Shown piece by piece: positions 22,223 through 33,684 of a stretch of DNA of 64,000 nt. The position numbers and the translations under genes are program-made. The notes under the pieces are model-generated. The model ran no database searches. It saw nothing but the letters and a program-made list of their open reading frames with translations, and was not told the DNA's origin. Positions within the stretch are counted from its first letter, which is position 1. Every line of letters begins with the position of its first letter. Source of the DNA: Sporopachydermia quercuum (taxonomy: Eukaryota > Ascomycota > Sporopachydermiomycetes > Sporopachydermiales > Sporopachydermiaceae); the NCBI GenBank assembly GCA_001599295.1, contig BCGN01000007.1, positions 1,105,791-1,169,790 of the forward strand, read 5' to 3'.

Positions 22223-23698
22223 ATGCTAGGCAGATTCCGAACAGTACCAGTAAAGCAATTGAGCTTGAGGCAACTCGATAAAGTGGGGCAAGCAAGGCGA
22301 TGCATTGCTGGAAACCATGTTGGTCTCAGATACTATTCAGATGCTAACCAATGTCCTCAAATTGAGCTTTTGAACTATTCTGATCATTCTATTGAGGTTC
22401 AATTGAAAGATCCTAAAGATAATCTTCTAGCTTCCCAAGGAGTTAATGTTAAATTCAGAAACTTCTTTTTGAGAGATGCATCCNTAGATAAGGATTCCGT
22501 TGATCCAAGCTCTGGTCAGAAATACTTCTCTTCGGCTCAAATCCCTTTGAATGTTAGGCCTTGCTCTGTGCAAGTGATCTCTGGTGAAGGAAATGAAGCT
22601 GATAGTTTAGAGGTTTTGTGGGCACCTAACGAATTTGATAAGAAAGTGAAAAAATCGGTTTATCCATTCTCATTTCTAAAGGCGTACTCAAGCTTAAGGA
22701 ACAGAAGGTCTCTGCGATATCTAGAGAAGCCTGTGATCAAATGGGATAAAAAATTGATTGAAAACACAGTTGCTAGAATCTCATACAATGACTATATGAC
22801 TGATAGCGCTGCACTGTTGGAAGCTTTACAATCTCTTCACTACTATGGTCTTGCATTTATCACCGATATGCCTGTACAGGCTCTCAATAGTGATGCATCC
22901 GAATTAGAATCTCCAATTCTAGTTGAATCACTAGCTAAAAGAGTAGGTAATGTTAAAGAAACATTCTATGGTGTTTCATGGGATGTGAGATCTGTCCCTA
23001 ACGCGAAAAATATTGCTTATACCTCAGTATACTTACCNCTTCANATGGACTTACTCTATTATGAATCACCACCAGGATTGCAATTTTTGCATTGTGTGAA
23101 GAATGAAGCTACTGGTGGAGAATCAGTATGGGCTGATTCTTTTAATGCTGTTAGTAAGATCTCTGATGAAGATCCTGAAGCATATAAAGCTCTATGTGCT
23201 GTCCCAATCACGTACCACTACGATAATGATGGACAGCACTACTATCAGTCTCGCCCTTTGATCGTTGAAGATATATATGGCACTAGGGACGCTAAAGGAA
23301 GACTACCAATCAAAGTAGTGAACTATTCTCCACCATTCCAAGGGCCATTTGACTTTGCTGTTACTACACCTAACTATCGAATTGAATCTGAAAAGACATC
23401 ACCAGGTTTAACCACTGTCTCTGAACACGATAGTCTTCCTAGTGAAGAAAAGTTCAATGCTTTTCATCGTGGTTTAAGGCGATTTGAAGAATTGATCAAT
23501 GATGAAAGCAATCAATTAAAGGCATCATTAGAAGACAACACATGTGTTATTTTCATGAACCGTAGAACTTTGCATTGTAGAAAAGAGTTTGATGCTGATA
23601 GTGGCGTTAGATGGTTAAGAGGTACCTACAGTGACATTGATACTTTTTATTCCAAGTTGAGGGTTTTGGAGAAGAAGTATCAACGGTTGCGTACGTGA
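22223..23698 (+). CDS. AIM17: Gamma-butyrobetaine dioxygenase-like protein, AIM17
   Basis: A 491-residue Fe(II)/2-oxoglutarate dioxygenase of the TauD/GBBH family with a mitochondrial-type N-terminus (basic, Arg-rich to about 35). Residues 45-125 form the GBBH-like N-terminal domain (FRNFFLRDAS, SSGQK), but the zinc-binding cysteines of animal GBBH are absent. The catalytic domain runs from about 190 to 475. The facial triad is X274-M-Asp276 and His451 in RRTLHCR. Residue 274 is CAN, so His or Gln, and His is expected from the family HMDLLYYE. ESPPGLQFLHC and GGESVWADSF are typical. S. cerevisiae AIM17 (YHL021C) is a mitochondrial protein of unknown role; other members hydroxylate gamma-butyrobetaine or trimethyllysine in carnitine synthesis. 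Single exon; the start is the first ATG of the frame. Confidence 0.87.
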   Translation: MLGRFRTVPVKQLSLRQLDKVGQARRCIAGNHVGLRYYSDANQCPQIELLNYSDHSIEVQLKDPKDNLLASQGVNVKFRNFFLRDASXDKDSVDPSSGQKYFSSAQIPLNVRPCSVQVISGEGNEADSLEVLWAPNEFDKKVKKSVYPFSFLKAYSSLRNRRSLRYLEKPVIKWDKKLIENTVARISYNDYMTDSAALLEALQSLHYYGLAFITDMPVQALNSDASELESPILVESLAKRVGNVKETFYGVSWDVRSVPNAKNIAYTSVYLXLXMDLLYYESPPGLQFLHCVKNEATGGESVWADSFNAVSKISDEDPEAYKALCAVPITYHYDNDGQHYYQSRPLIVEDIYGTRDAKGRLPIKVVNYSPPFQGPFDFAVTTPNYRIESEKTSPGLTTVSEHDSLPSEEKFNAFHRGLRRFEELINDESNQLKASLEDNTCVIFMNRRTLHCRKEFDADSGVRWLRGTYSDIDTFYSKLRVLEKKYQRLRT

Positions 23699-24929
23699 AT
23701 AAGCATGCGTTCACATATGAGGGTTCGTTTCTCATGCTGATGTGAAAACTGTATGGCCAAGTACGATATATAAAGAGTAATGTCTATGTTTTTANGTTTA
23801 TTTATATTTATCCCTAAGCTAGAGTATTTGTAGTTTCTGGATATCGTCATTGTTGATTTATATTTGTAGGTAGGGCGATACTTAATGCGTTACTTATGGT
23901 TCTTTAGCGTTAGAAATACAGGAATTATAATGCATTCTATGCATAATGTAGGAGCATTAAACAATCTTTCATTATTTGGTTCTTCATTGACATATTTTCT
24001 GTACTCTGTTCATCATCTTTCAAGTTTTCAATGAAATCATACGATGAGCAGTCATGTGAATCGACCGTATAAATGAATGTTCAAACATTGTTTTCTATAC
24101 TTTATCTTATCTTCTTGTCAAACGCGAAGAATATATCATATTTACCTGATATGTGGTAGTTCTTTGAGGTGTGTTCTTTGTAAGTTAAATAGTTAATACA
24201 AAAAACATTCTGTAGTATTAATGGTGGTAACATATTCAGAATTTTCTACAATTGATACATCAATTGTAGAATCTGATCAGTTATTAAAAAATACTACATG
24301 AAAACTCTTGAAATCTAATAGGTGGCAGTATTTCACATAGGATTCTTGATAACATATGTACAGTAATAATAATAGGTATCATGCAGATAATGATCCCTAC
24401 CTGGATAGCAGTTTATTCTATATTATACTTCATATACCTATTTTATACCTTATAGTGCAGATAATTCTACTTCATAGTTTTCTGATGATATATATAGCAG
24501 TTTTTGGAGCCATATATTTCTGTGCCTATGCTTAAGTATCAATCGTCATTACCAGTTCCTGTTACTATTGTAGATAAAAGTAGGGCAAAAAAAATTAAGT
24601 AGGATAAGTGATTGGTAAATAATAAATAATCTCTTAATAAAATACAATGCAAATATGCCTCTTAAGCTTCTAGTAATCAGTCATGGAGCATATGCAGTTG
24701 AAATATTTTATTGTGGTGGTATAATTTGAATTCAAGCATTTAACCAGCCTTGATTATTTATCATACTGCATACAACTGCACTCATGGCACTTATGACACG
24801 GCCTACGTTACATCTCCGACTACATCTACGTTTAATGATAGCACAAATAAATATATCAGTTCACTTAGAAATTAAAGTGCAAGATGGAGTCAATAATGAT
24901 AATCTATATAATTATTAACGACTTCTTAT
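23699..24929. other. Convergent intergenic region, AIM17 / enolase
   Basis: About 1.2 kb of AT-rich DNA between two 3' ends. Short inverted words occur at 24243-24270 (TCTACAATTGATACATCAATTGTAGA), which could form a hairpin. No coding or RNA gene was seen. Confidence 0.55.
24243..24270. repeat. Near-perfect inverted repeat
   Basis: TCTACAATTGAT is followed after two bases by its reverse complement ATCAATTGTAGA. It lies between the convergent ends of AIM17 and enolase. It may shape a 3' end or be chance; no poly(T) follows. Confidence 0.6.
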
Positions 24930-26698
24930 TCAGATATTAACAGACTTATGGAAGTCCTTACCGGCGTAGATGGCCTTATCACCGAGTTCTTCCTCAATTC
25001 TCAAGATTTGATTCAACTTGGCCAAACGTTCGGATCTAGCAGGGGCACCAGTCTTGATTTGACCGGATCTCAAACCAACAGAGATATCGGCTATAGTGGT
25101 ATCTTCGGTTTCACCAGATCTGTGGGAAACCATGACACCCCAACCAGCAGCATAAGAGTCCTTGGCGGCTTGAATAGATTCAGTAAGAGTACCAATTTGG
25201 TTGACCTTCAGTAATAAACCATCAGCACACTTCTTTTCAATGGCTTCCTTAATTCTGAGAGGGTTGGTGACGGTCAAATCATCAGCAACAATTTGGATGT
25301 CAGTGTTGGCGAAGAAATGGGTCCAGGCATCCCAATCGTCTTCAGCGAAAGGATCTTCAAGGGAAACGATAGGATAGTCCTTGATTAATTCAAGGTATAA
25401 ATCAGACAATTGCTGACCAGTCAACCACTTGGAAGGGTCAGAGTTAGGGTTCTTGAAGTCTAAATCGTACTTTCCTTCCTTGTAAAATTCAGAAGAGGCG
25501 GCATCAAGAGCAATACCGACCTTTCCTTCGTAACCAGCTTGCTTGATAGCGTTGAAAACGAGATCAAGAGCTTCTCTTGGGGATTCGATATCAGGGGCAA
25601 CACCACCTTCATCACCAACGTTACCAGCAGAAGTACCGTAGGTCTTCTTGGCCAAAGACTTCAAGATTTGGTAAACTTCAGCGCCGTATCTAAGACCTTC
25701 AGAGAAAGAAGGAGCACCAAAAGGAACAATCATGAATTCTTGGATGGCAAGGGCACCGCCAGCGTGGGAACCACCGTTAAGAACGTTTTGGAAAGGAACA
25801 GGTAAAACGTATGGCTTAGGAGAATCAGCCAAGTCAGAAATATGAGCATACAATGGGACACCCTTTTGAGCAGCACCAGCCTTAGCAGCAGCAAGGGAGA
25901 TACCGAGGATGGCATTGGCACCGTACTTACCCTTGTTAGGAGTACCGTCGAGCTTGATGAGGAATTCATCGATGGCCTTTTGGTCAGTGACAGGGATGTC
26001 AGCCTTGATCAAAGCAGGTCCCAAAATGTCGTTGACGTTGGCAACAGCGGTGAGGACACCCTTTCCGCCCCACTTGGTCTTGTCACCATCTCTGAGTTCC
26101 AAAGCTTCGTGCACACCAGTGGAGGCACCAGAGGGAACAATAGCTCTGAATAAGCCTTTTTCAGTGGTAAGGTCAACTTCAACAGTTGGATTTCCTAGAT
26201 TATTGTTAGCTTGAATGTTTGAATGGTGACTTTCACTTTTGGAAGTTCTATTTTCCGGATTTCCTCACTCAATTGCTTTTCCTTCGGTGAATTTTCATGA
26301 TAAATCGATTAGCTCTCGTTCAACCGAAACCTCAATTCCGTCTAATATCAGGTGTCAGATATTTCCTATTCCTATCGTAGTGACTTCTCCAGAATATTCT
26401 TGAGACATGCATTATTCCTGCGCAATTATACACATCCACTGCCAGCTATAATAAGTAGTCGCTGCAGGTAGTCAAATGATACACCAAGAGCAATTGCAGC
26501 TCTGGACTCAATTGACAGGCGGACGGTGAACAATTGAACATACAATAAAATAAGTCTCCGATGAAAGCAGAAAAGAAGTAACAAATAAGCAAGTGGAGGA
26601 AAATGGCCTATTCTCAGTTAGATCATCAATAGATCGAGCAATTCAAACTTACCACGAGAGTCGTAGACGTATCTGGAGTGAATCTTTTCAATAGCCAT
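24930..26698 (-). CDS. ENO1: Enolase (phosphopyruvate hydratase), two exons
   Basis: Exons 26653-26698 and 24930-26194 give 436 residues, the usual yeast enolase length. Exon 1 encodes [15 protein letters not shown]; the split Gly codon joins to [10 protein letters not shown]. The enzyme interconverts 2-phosphoglycerate and phosphoenolpyruvate in the cytosol. Catalytic and metal residues are visible: SGAST loop, [31 protein letters not shown] (catalytic Lys) and [12 protein letters not shown]. The intron is 458 nt with donor GTAAGT, a GCTAAC branch-like word and acceptor CTAG. The upstream DNA has a TATA box and a long pyrimidine tract on the coding strand, as in strongly expressed yeast genes. 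Codon use is highly biased (GGT, AAG, TCC, GAC), also suggesting high expression. Whether this is the only enolase gene cannot be told here. Confidence 0.97.
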
Positions 26699-26784
26699 TT
26701 TTATATAGTGTTATGTCGATAAGTAAAGAATAAGATGATTACAATGTAAAATGAACCTCAATCTTTGCTGTAATACTGTAAACA

Positions 26785-26834
26785 TGAAAAGGAAAAGAAA
26801 AAGAAAAATAAAAGAAAGAAAAGAAAAAGAAACC
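26785..26834 (-). promoter_or_regulatory. Pyrimidine (CT) block upstream of enolase
   Basis: Almost pure A/G on the given strand, hence C/T on the coding strand, between the TATA box and the ATG. CT blocks at this place are known from highly expressed yeast glycolytic genes and mark the start-site region. Confidence 0.6.
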
Positions 26835-26910
26835 AAAGGACAACGAGGTTAGAAGAAGAGAAGAGGAGTTCTGATGGAAGTGGATGCGAGAATGCAGGAA
26901 GAATAAGTGA

Positions 26911-26917
26911 TTTTATA
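26911..26917 (-). promoter_or_regulatory. TATA box of enolase
   Basis: TATAAAA on the minus strand, about 215 bases upstream of the enolase ATG and upstream of the CT block. The position is plausible for a yeast promoter. Confidence 0.55.
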
Positions 26918-29161
26918 GTGACAGATTATGTACGCAACAAGGGGTCAATTGTACGCAACAGGAAGAATGTGTCGTAGGGTAGTGGATGAGTGAGAAGCAG
27001 GTGATTGATTGAACTGAAATAGAGGAAGAACAAAGGATTTGATAATAGTACAACAAATGCGTTGTTTGTTCTTTATAGTCAAAACAGCTTACGGTTTTGA
27101 CTGTCTGTTAGCGACTCCTTCCTTTTGCAATCGGAGAAACTGAAACCATGAAGGTGATTCATCCACATTTGACAACTGATTGTTCCTCTAATGATCTATA
27201 AGGTATGCCACTTGTTAACTTATTCCATATTACATTCAATTGCTACAAGTATACTTTACTAGATCAATTTCGCCTTGTTGCTCATCATTTTCATCTTCTC
27301 TAAGAGATTCTTCACTTGTATGTCATACCTACAGTTATTACGCTATATCCAGTCCGTTGCCATTAACTGTATAAATCGTATTTATGTCAATAGATAATTC
27401 ATTACTCACTGTAATATTTTCTTCATATACTAAAACAGAGTAGTTTTCTTCTCCTCTTCGTTTCATTAAAAGTTCCTAGTCATTTAATTATACCGCAATG
27501 CAAACCCGGATGAATAGAGGGTCGATCGCAGCAGTGATCCAATTTCAATGGCACCCCATTTCGGAATAATTAAGTGAAAAAAGACAAAAATGGTGGAAGG
27601 ATTGAACTCAAATGTGGATTAATGAATAAATGTAGAAAAGAAAAACTAATAGATGGAAAGAATTAAATTAAAAAAAATAAAGAGTCAAGTAAATTCGTAT
27701 AATAGGTGAAAGAGACAAGTTTTCAAATATTCGATTGTTCTGTTCCATTTATATTGTTGCTTTGCTTGAAAATGGTTCTCAATGGATTCTGCACTCTGGT
27801 CATTTGATAGCATGTAATACCACATATAGTATAATAATATGCGGTAACTTAGGGTGATTAGCAAAGAACACGATGTTTGAAAAGCTTAAGGAGCTAATAA
27901 TGAAGGCAAATCATTAGGACAGGCCGCATGAAAATGACAAAGAAATGAACAAGGATTCATGTGGGTTCTATTTGATACTTAAGCCTGACAAGGGAAATTA
28001 GCGGTTTGACCCCTACTTGGTCAGACACATCGAAACCTATCACCGTCAATTGACTGGGATAAGACAATACACTACAATACAGAATGCTATGAAAATGTGA
28101 CAGAAGGCACTTCCAATTGAATGAGAAATGAATCAACTATTACTATTTCAAAGAATATCATCATATATATTTATAGGAGAAACAGAGAAAATGAGGTACT
28201 TCGACTCCATAGCCAGGCTAATTCTAGCTAGGTCAACTGTAGCCATCATACCAATTGTAACTCGCAATTCTATCTGTCACTTTGTCACCGCTCGCTAACT
28301 ACCCAAGAGAAACAAATCAATTCTCATCAACTCCCTTGCATAGTTCATTTGATCCAACTGAATCAACCTTTGTCTCTACATCATATTAGATACCTGCTTA
28401 CTTTATCAACCATCTGATCCAACATGACTCGATTCTGTATAAAGTGCTTTTCCTTCTAATTTGCACATCGTGCACTCTTATGCATGATTCATGGATCTTG
28501 CTGCATTATGAAATCTAAACTGAAACTTCCGTATATTTTTTAAACTTACTCTTGTTGCAACCATGCTAGACTGAATTGAATAGGAGATGCAACGTTGTGA
28601 TTAAAATCAATTTTAGTAACAAATAACGCTGCCGAATGGTTAACTATTCTATATTTGAAACTTACAATCTTTTTCTTTATTCATGTTTTTACTTTTCCTT
28701 TATTATGCTCTAATATATTTACAAAGCAAGACAATCTTCAGTAGGATATCGGAAATATGTACCGTATATTTATATTAGAAACTTCACACATAGTTTCCGA
28801 TATTGTCCATTTCCAGTCCCAATTAGAATCCGAATAGATTCTCCCTCGAACAGGTCTTATTCGGTCTAAGGGACTGAGGAAATTTTCAGGAAAACATCAA
28901 ACTATCATGCAATTGCAAAGTCACAATATATAAACCCCACATTTGAGGAAATTCCTTTTGATTCCTTTCGATTGCTCCATAGTTTACTGTTCTGGCTCAT
29001 CTCATCAACTCAATTTAAGATTAATTCCTGATCTTACCGCTTTTACCCTACCTTTTCCGGAACTCGAAAATAATTCGGAGAGCGAATACAAAGAGTTGAA
29101 CAGTGACAATCAATTACCATACTAACAACTCCCAATCAGTCTATTTTGATAATAAAGTGAG

Positions 29162-30286
29162 TTAATCGGTGAACTTGAAACTTCCACTTGCCATTGTAAT
29201 GGATCCTCCACGATAGGAGCCTTTCTTCATCTTATTCTTGGCCTTAGTAAAGCCTTTACCTCGGGTTTGCATTAACTTATCATTGGCCACTTCACCCCAA
29301 TTTCCAGCAGCTCCTTTATATGTATTATCTTTGACTACTTCACTAGCAAAAACAACTTTCTCACGTTCAATTCTGGAAAAATGTTTTCTCTTTTTACTAG
29401 AACTTTCATTACCAGGTTCTGGTGATGTAGATGTGTTATCAGAGGTATCACCGTAGGATCGTTTCAATGATTTAGATTTTGCTTCTGTTGAATTGGATTC
29501 GGATTTACTGGATTTTGTTTTGGGATTTGAGTCAGAATCAGAGTCAGAGTCAGAGTCAGAGCCAGATGTTGAATCAGAGTCAGAGCCAGATGTTGAATCA
29601 GAGTCAGAGCCAGAGTCGGAATCAGAGCTCGAGTCGGAACTGGAGGAATCAGAAGAGCTTGAGCTGGAGCCAGATTCGGAGTCAGATTCGGAGTCAGATT
29701 CGGAGTCAGATGAACTGGAGTCCGCTTTTTTCCCTTCTTTCTTTAGTGTAACAGCTTTTGATTTTGGCTTTTTCGTCTCAGGTTCAGATTCATGTTCAGA
29801 ATCTGAGGAGTCGGAATCAGAATCGGATTCAGAGTCCGACGAATCGGAACCCGAAGAATTAGAATCAGAATCAGAATCGGAATTGGAATCAGACTTTTTA
29901 CTTGCTTTATTGCTTTGTTCCTTCTTCTTATCATCTTTCTCATTTGTCTTTTTATCCTCGTCTTCGCCACTGTCACTGTCGCTATCACTGTCGCTTGAGC
30001 TAGAACCACTATTGCTGTCGCTGTCGGTATCACTTGAGCTATCACTATCATTTTCTTCACCTTTCTTCAGATCCTTAACAGTTTTGTTTTCCTTCCACAT
30101 ATGATAGATTCCTTCCAAAGGAAACAAATCATTTCCCATATCTCCAACTTCTTCATCATATTTCTCAACTTCCTTCTTCAATGCTTTATATGCTTTTGGA
30201 TAGCTTCTTTGTAAGAAGTCCAATACATATGGAGCAAGCTCTTGCTTGCTTGCTAATGCTGTATAATCAATCTTAGATTCAACCAT
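29162..30286 (-). CDS. SRP40: Srp40 (Nopp140-type nucleolar chaperone)
   Basis: A 374-residue protein with the full Nopp140/Srp40 layout. An N-terminal LisH-like segment (LAPYVLDFLQRSYPKAYKALKKE, about 17-40) comes first. The centre (about 85-275) is almost only Ser, Asp and Glu in SDSDSD-type repeats broken by Lys-rich patches, a typical CK2 substrate. The conserved C-terminal SRP40 domain (about 300-374) has FSRIEREKV, DNTYKGAAGNWGE and a GKGFTKAKNKMKKGSYRGG tail. Srp40/Nopp140 chaperones box H/ACA and C/D snoRNPs in the nucleolus. Length is close to S. cerevisiae Srp40 (406). Single exon; the start is the first ATG. The Ser/Asp codon repeats form a long imperfect DNA repeat at 29520-29720. 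Confidence 0.93.
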   Translation of the reverse strand: MVESKIDYTALASKQELAPYVLDFLQRSYPKAYKALKKEVEKYDEEVGDMGNDLFPLEGIYHMWKENKTVKDLKKGEENDSDSSSDTDSDSNSGSSSSDSDSDSDSGEDEDKKTNEKDDKKKEQSNKASKKSDSNSDSDSDSNSSGSDSSDSESDSDSDSSDSEHESEPETKKPKSKAVTLKKEGKKADSSSSDSESDSESDSESGSSSSSSDSSSSDSSSDSDSGSDSDSTSGSDSDSTSGSDSDSDSDSDSNPKTKSSKSESNSTEAKSKSLKRSYGDTSDNTSTSPEPGNESSSKKRKHFSRIEREKVVFASEVVKDNTYKGAAGNWGEVANDKLMQTRGKGFTKAKNKMKKGSYRGGSITMASGSFKFTD

Positions 30287-32169
30287 TTTGAACTTTTCCC
30301 CACTCTATAAATCCATCGTAGGTTGCGATTGCAAATGTGATCTATCTATGTAGAGATTAATTGTTCGGTTCTATAGAACAATAAGCAACCCCAAACAACA
30401 GATACAACGAGCTTTATCTTTTTGTATAATAAAGAAAATTTTTGAAAAAAAAAAAAAAAAAATGCAATGGTTGAACAGAGTTGCTTTTTTGGGAAGCAAG
30501 AACTTAAGCTCTTAAACAGATTACCTAATCAACTAACAATAATATTTGTTTATGACATAATCAAGGAAGAAGAATTGATTTGAAATCACGAAATCCTTGA
30601 AACCTGAGTATATTGGTGATGAGATCAGTTAGTAGTTCAGTATGAAATGCAGAACATTGATCGAGAAAATGTTGTCTATGTTCCCATCAAAGTATCTAGA
30701 TAGTGAACATTCGATCCATCATACTGTTGTATAACAAATAATAGTACCCATTACCCATATTTGCATTGTGATCTTTTAGCTGCCTCGTTTTTAAACATTG
30801 AATGTTCCAATTACATGGATCTCACACCAACACTTGATTCCCCAACCGCCAACACTCTAGCACTAACAAGAGAATCAAGCAAAATGCTTCCGAAGGAAGT
30901 TATAGATATAGAGACTCCAAATAGCTATTTCAATTTTCACATCAAGAAATCTCTAACCGAGGCTTCAGTTGATGCCATAAACCGTTTTAGTGTTAGGGTA
31001 TATGCGGTATTAACTTCGCTCGCATGTTGTTGCAGGTCGTCACTTGTAGATTAATGGTGATGAAAGGCATCCATGATAAATCGGAGCTTCAACAGAAAGC
31101 ACTTGAATACTCAGAAGCACCTATTGAAAACTCCTGAAAGTAAGAAATCTTTTCTAATGGTACGTTTACCAGGTATCCTTTCNATGACCCTTTTAGGCGC
31201 TCTCTTAATGATCTTTTTCCATCTCTATCTCTCCTTTAATGGTGAGACTTCTAATCTTCTTCAGTAGTAGTGTAGTTTTTTGGCGATTCAGTTCCACGAG
31301 TATTTCATTTTCATGTCAAACCTTTAGGTCTACAAGCATCATCTACTTTAACCCATATTTTGCTTCAAAAAACATCCCAACCTCTGGTTGTCCACATTTC
31401 ATAACAGCTATCAAGCAGTTCAATCTCTGAGAAGACCTCTACTACCAATGTTGTTTTCCTTATCAAGCAACTAATCACTCTTCAACATATATAACCATCA
31501 ACGGATCTTCTATTATTAGTCTAGCTTCAAATTCCAGTGACACAGCTCATGAACGGCGCTCTCTTATATCAACCGCCCGTCGTAACAAATCATTTCCATT
31601 CCAACAAACCATCTCTTTTATCAATGGCATTCTGAATGGCATTCTTCCCGTCTATCAATAATTCACAATCTTCCTTCTGAGTGTTCATGTACCTCTTATC
31701 GCGCATATTCATGCATACTTTTCTTCACATGCATTTCCTATTCGATACAGCAGCAGTAGACGAATTCAGTTGCTGCTTGACTAATCCATTTCCTTGTGTT
31801 GTTCTACTCGCTGCTACGATAGAGCTATTTCTTAGTAAAGGAAGAAAATATACAATTATATAACATATGTACTGGTCTTGTTTGCTTGTTGTTTGCATAA
31901 GTTGCGCTATTGGCTTTCTGGTTAGCACTACCACTGTTTCACGAGTTTACTTGTAATAACAAGGTGCGGCAGACACCGTTATCTATCCTAACGCAGACTT
32001 AATTATTTGGACCTACATAAGATAAAACTACACTTACATCGAGAAGCAAGTTTTGTATACGTTGTTTTTAGATGATTGATAGCAACAGCAGTGGTTGAAA
32101 AAATAGAACTAAAGAGGAATTAAGAGGAAAAGCAGGTTGCTAGATTATAGAGTATATCAAGTGCTAGCA
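30287..32169. other. Divergent intergenic region, SRP40 / b5 reductase
   Basis: About 1.9 kb. It begins with an (A)18 tract at 30445-30462. Plus-strand frames at 30761-31054 and 31073-31267 are open; the second encodes a hydrophobic stretch (residues like TLLGALLMIFFHLYL). No homology is recognised and no clean splice pattern links them to the reductase, so they are not called. Confidence 0.45.
30445..30462. repeat. Poly(A) tract of 18
   Basis: An uninterrupted A18 run (T18 on the SRP40 strand), about 160 bases upstream of the SRP40 start. Poly(dA:dT) tracts of this kind exclude nucleosomes in yeast promoters. Confidence 0.85.
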
Positions 32170-33424
32170 ATGGGTCAACCACATTCAATTGAGCGATTAG
32201 AGCAAATCAGCGTAAGTAAATGCATGAACACATTATTGATGGTACCACATTTTACTTGAACTGTTGTATATCAACTTTCATCCCAACCTTGTAAAAGACC
32301 TCATACTAACTATCATCATACAGGCTCAATTGACTCCTAATCCTACTTCTAGTGAATCGCCAGTGGCTTTCACTGGAGGATGGGTCAAACTGAAGGTATG
32401 TGAATAAAGCTGAAGTAATATAGTAAGAGAAATATGTTTTACAACTGTAAATATGGAAGCCCTTCAACTGACGAAAACTAACGATTGAAGCTCATTAAAA
32501 TAGAAAAACTGACTAGAAACGTAAGTTGCAACAAGTGATTATATAATACTATAGATCGTACACTCTATTTCCAGGTACCTTTGTTTGCAACGAAATCTCT
32601 TATACTAACTATCAATACAGACAAATCGGTTCACATTTGAACTGCCATCACCGGACCAAGTAGCTGGGCTTCCTGTCACATCTTCATTAAGCATTCGATA
32701 TAGAACACCAGATGGGCAAACTATCACCAGATCATATACTCCAGTGAACAATTTACATGATAAAGGATTTATTCAGTTGATCGTCAAATGGTACATTCGT
32801 GGTCTGATGTCTACCTATTTATTTTCTAGACGAGTGGGCGATTATGTTGAGTTTTTCGGTCCTAAGAAGAAGTATCCATGGAAAGCAAATGCCTTAAAGG
32901 AAGTTGCATTATTAGGCGCTGGAACGGGTATCGCTCCANTATACCAACTGATTGAGGGTATATTATCAAATCATGATGATAAAACCAAAATTTCATTGTA
33001 TTATGGTAATGTATGTATTTTTGTTGGCTGATATGACAGATAACTATTGATGCATTTATTGTCGATCTTGATTTTTTGAGCTTCATTACTTCATATACTA
33101 ACAGTACCCTTCTAGCTGTCTGAAGATGACATTCTACTGTCTGAGAGTTTAGACCAACTAGCTTCTGTTTTTCCTGATCAATTCTCAGTGACATATTTCA
33201 TTGATAGACCCAAGAACAAAGAAAGCTGGACTCATGAGGTAGGATTCATTACTAAAAGCTATCTGAAGAATCATCTATTTAGCCCTAGCATTGGAAATCA
33301 AGGGCTTATCTTTGTATGTGGCCCTGGACCATTCCAAGAGGCATTCTTGGGAGATGGTACCAACGAGAAGCCTGGTATTCTGTATGAATTGGGTTATTCT
33401 GACGATCAAATATATGAATTCTAA
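32170..33424 (+). CDS. NADH-cytochrome b5 reductase-like protein, four exons
   Basis: Exons 32170-32211, 32324-32395, 32621-33010 and 33116-33424 give 270 residues. All three introns are phase 0, with donors GTAAGT, GTATGT, GTATGT and each with TACTAAC 12-14 bases before the acceptor. The FAD domain has ITRSYTPVN (RxYTP); the NAD domain has GAGTGIAP (GxGTGIxP), YGN, CGPGPF and a DDQIYEF end. These are the CBR1/MCR1/PGA3 signatures of flavoproteins that pass electrons from NADH to cytochrome b5 or similar partners. Fungal members usually begin with a membrane helix. Here the first exon encodes MGQPHSIE, which fits an N-myristoylation signal, unless an upstream exon has been missed. The paralogue is not determined. 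Divergent to SRP40 and convergent with NDC80. Confidence 0.85.
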
Positions 33425-33684
33425 ATTTGTCATTGTCACATTCACTTTCAATGTATGCTATTCGTTTGATAGTTGCTTTACTTGCTAGGAATGCAGTTTT
33501 AGTTTACTCATCATACGCTGACAAACAGCACAACATAACCCTTAGGTGTAAAGCATCCAATGCTTGAAATTTTTTCAAATAATAATAATATTACTAATAC
33601 TAATATATATATAATCATAATATATAATACATGAATACCAGAGGGTATTTACCTTATCTCTTCCTCAATTACTGATTAACAAGC

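Larger units (their letters stand above)
26699..29161. other. Intergenic: upstream of enolase, downstream of SRP40
   Basis: About 2.4 kb. The first 400 bases hold the enolase promoter. The remainder is AT-rich with a TGCATGATTC word at 28481. A 60-codon plus-strand frame at 28943 is unrecognised. No further gene is supported. Confidence 0.55.

Noticed and set aside
30761-31267. Two plus-strand frames, the second with a hydrophobic stretch, as a possible anchor exon of the b5 reductase
   Set aside because: No good donor/acceptor pair or phase-matched join to the exon at 32170 was found.
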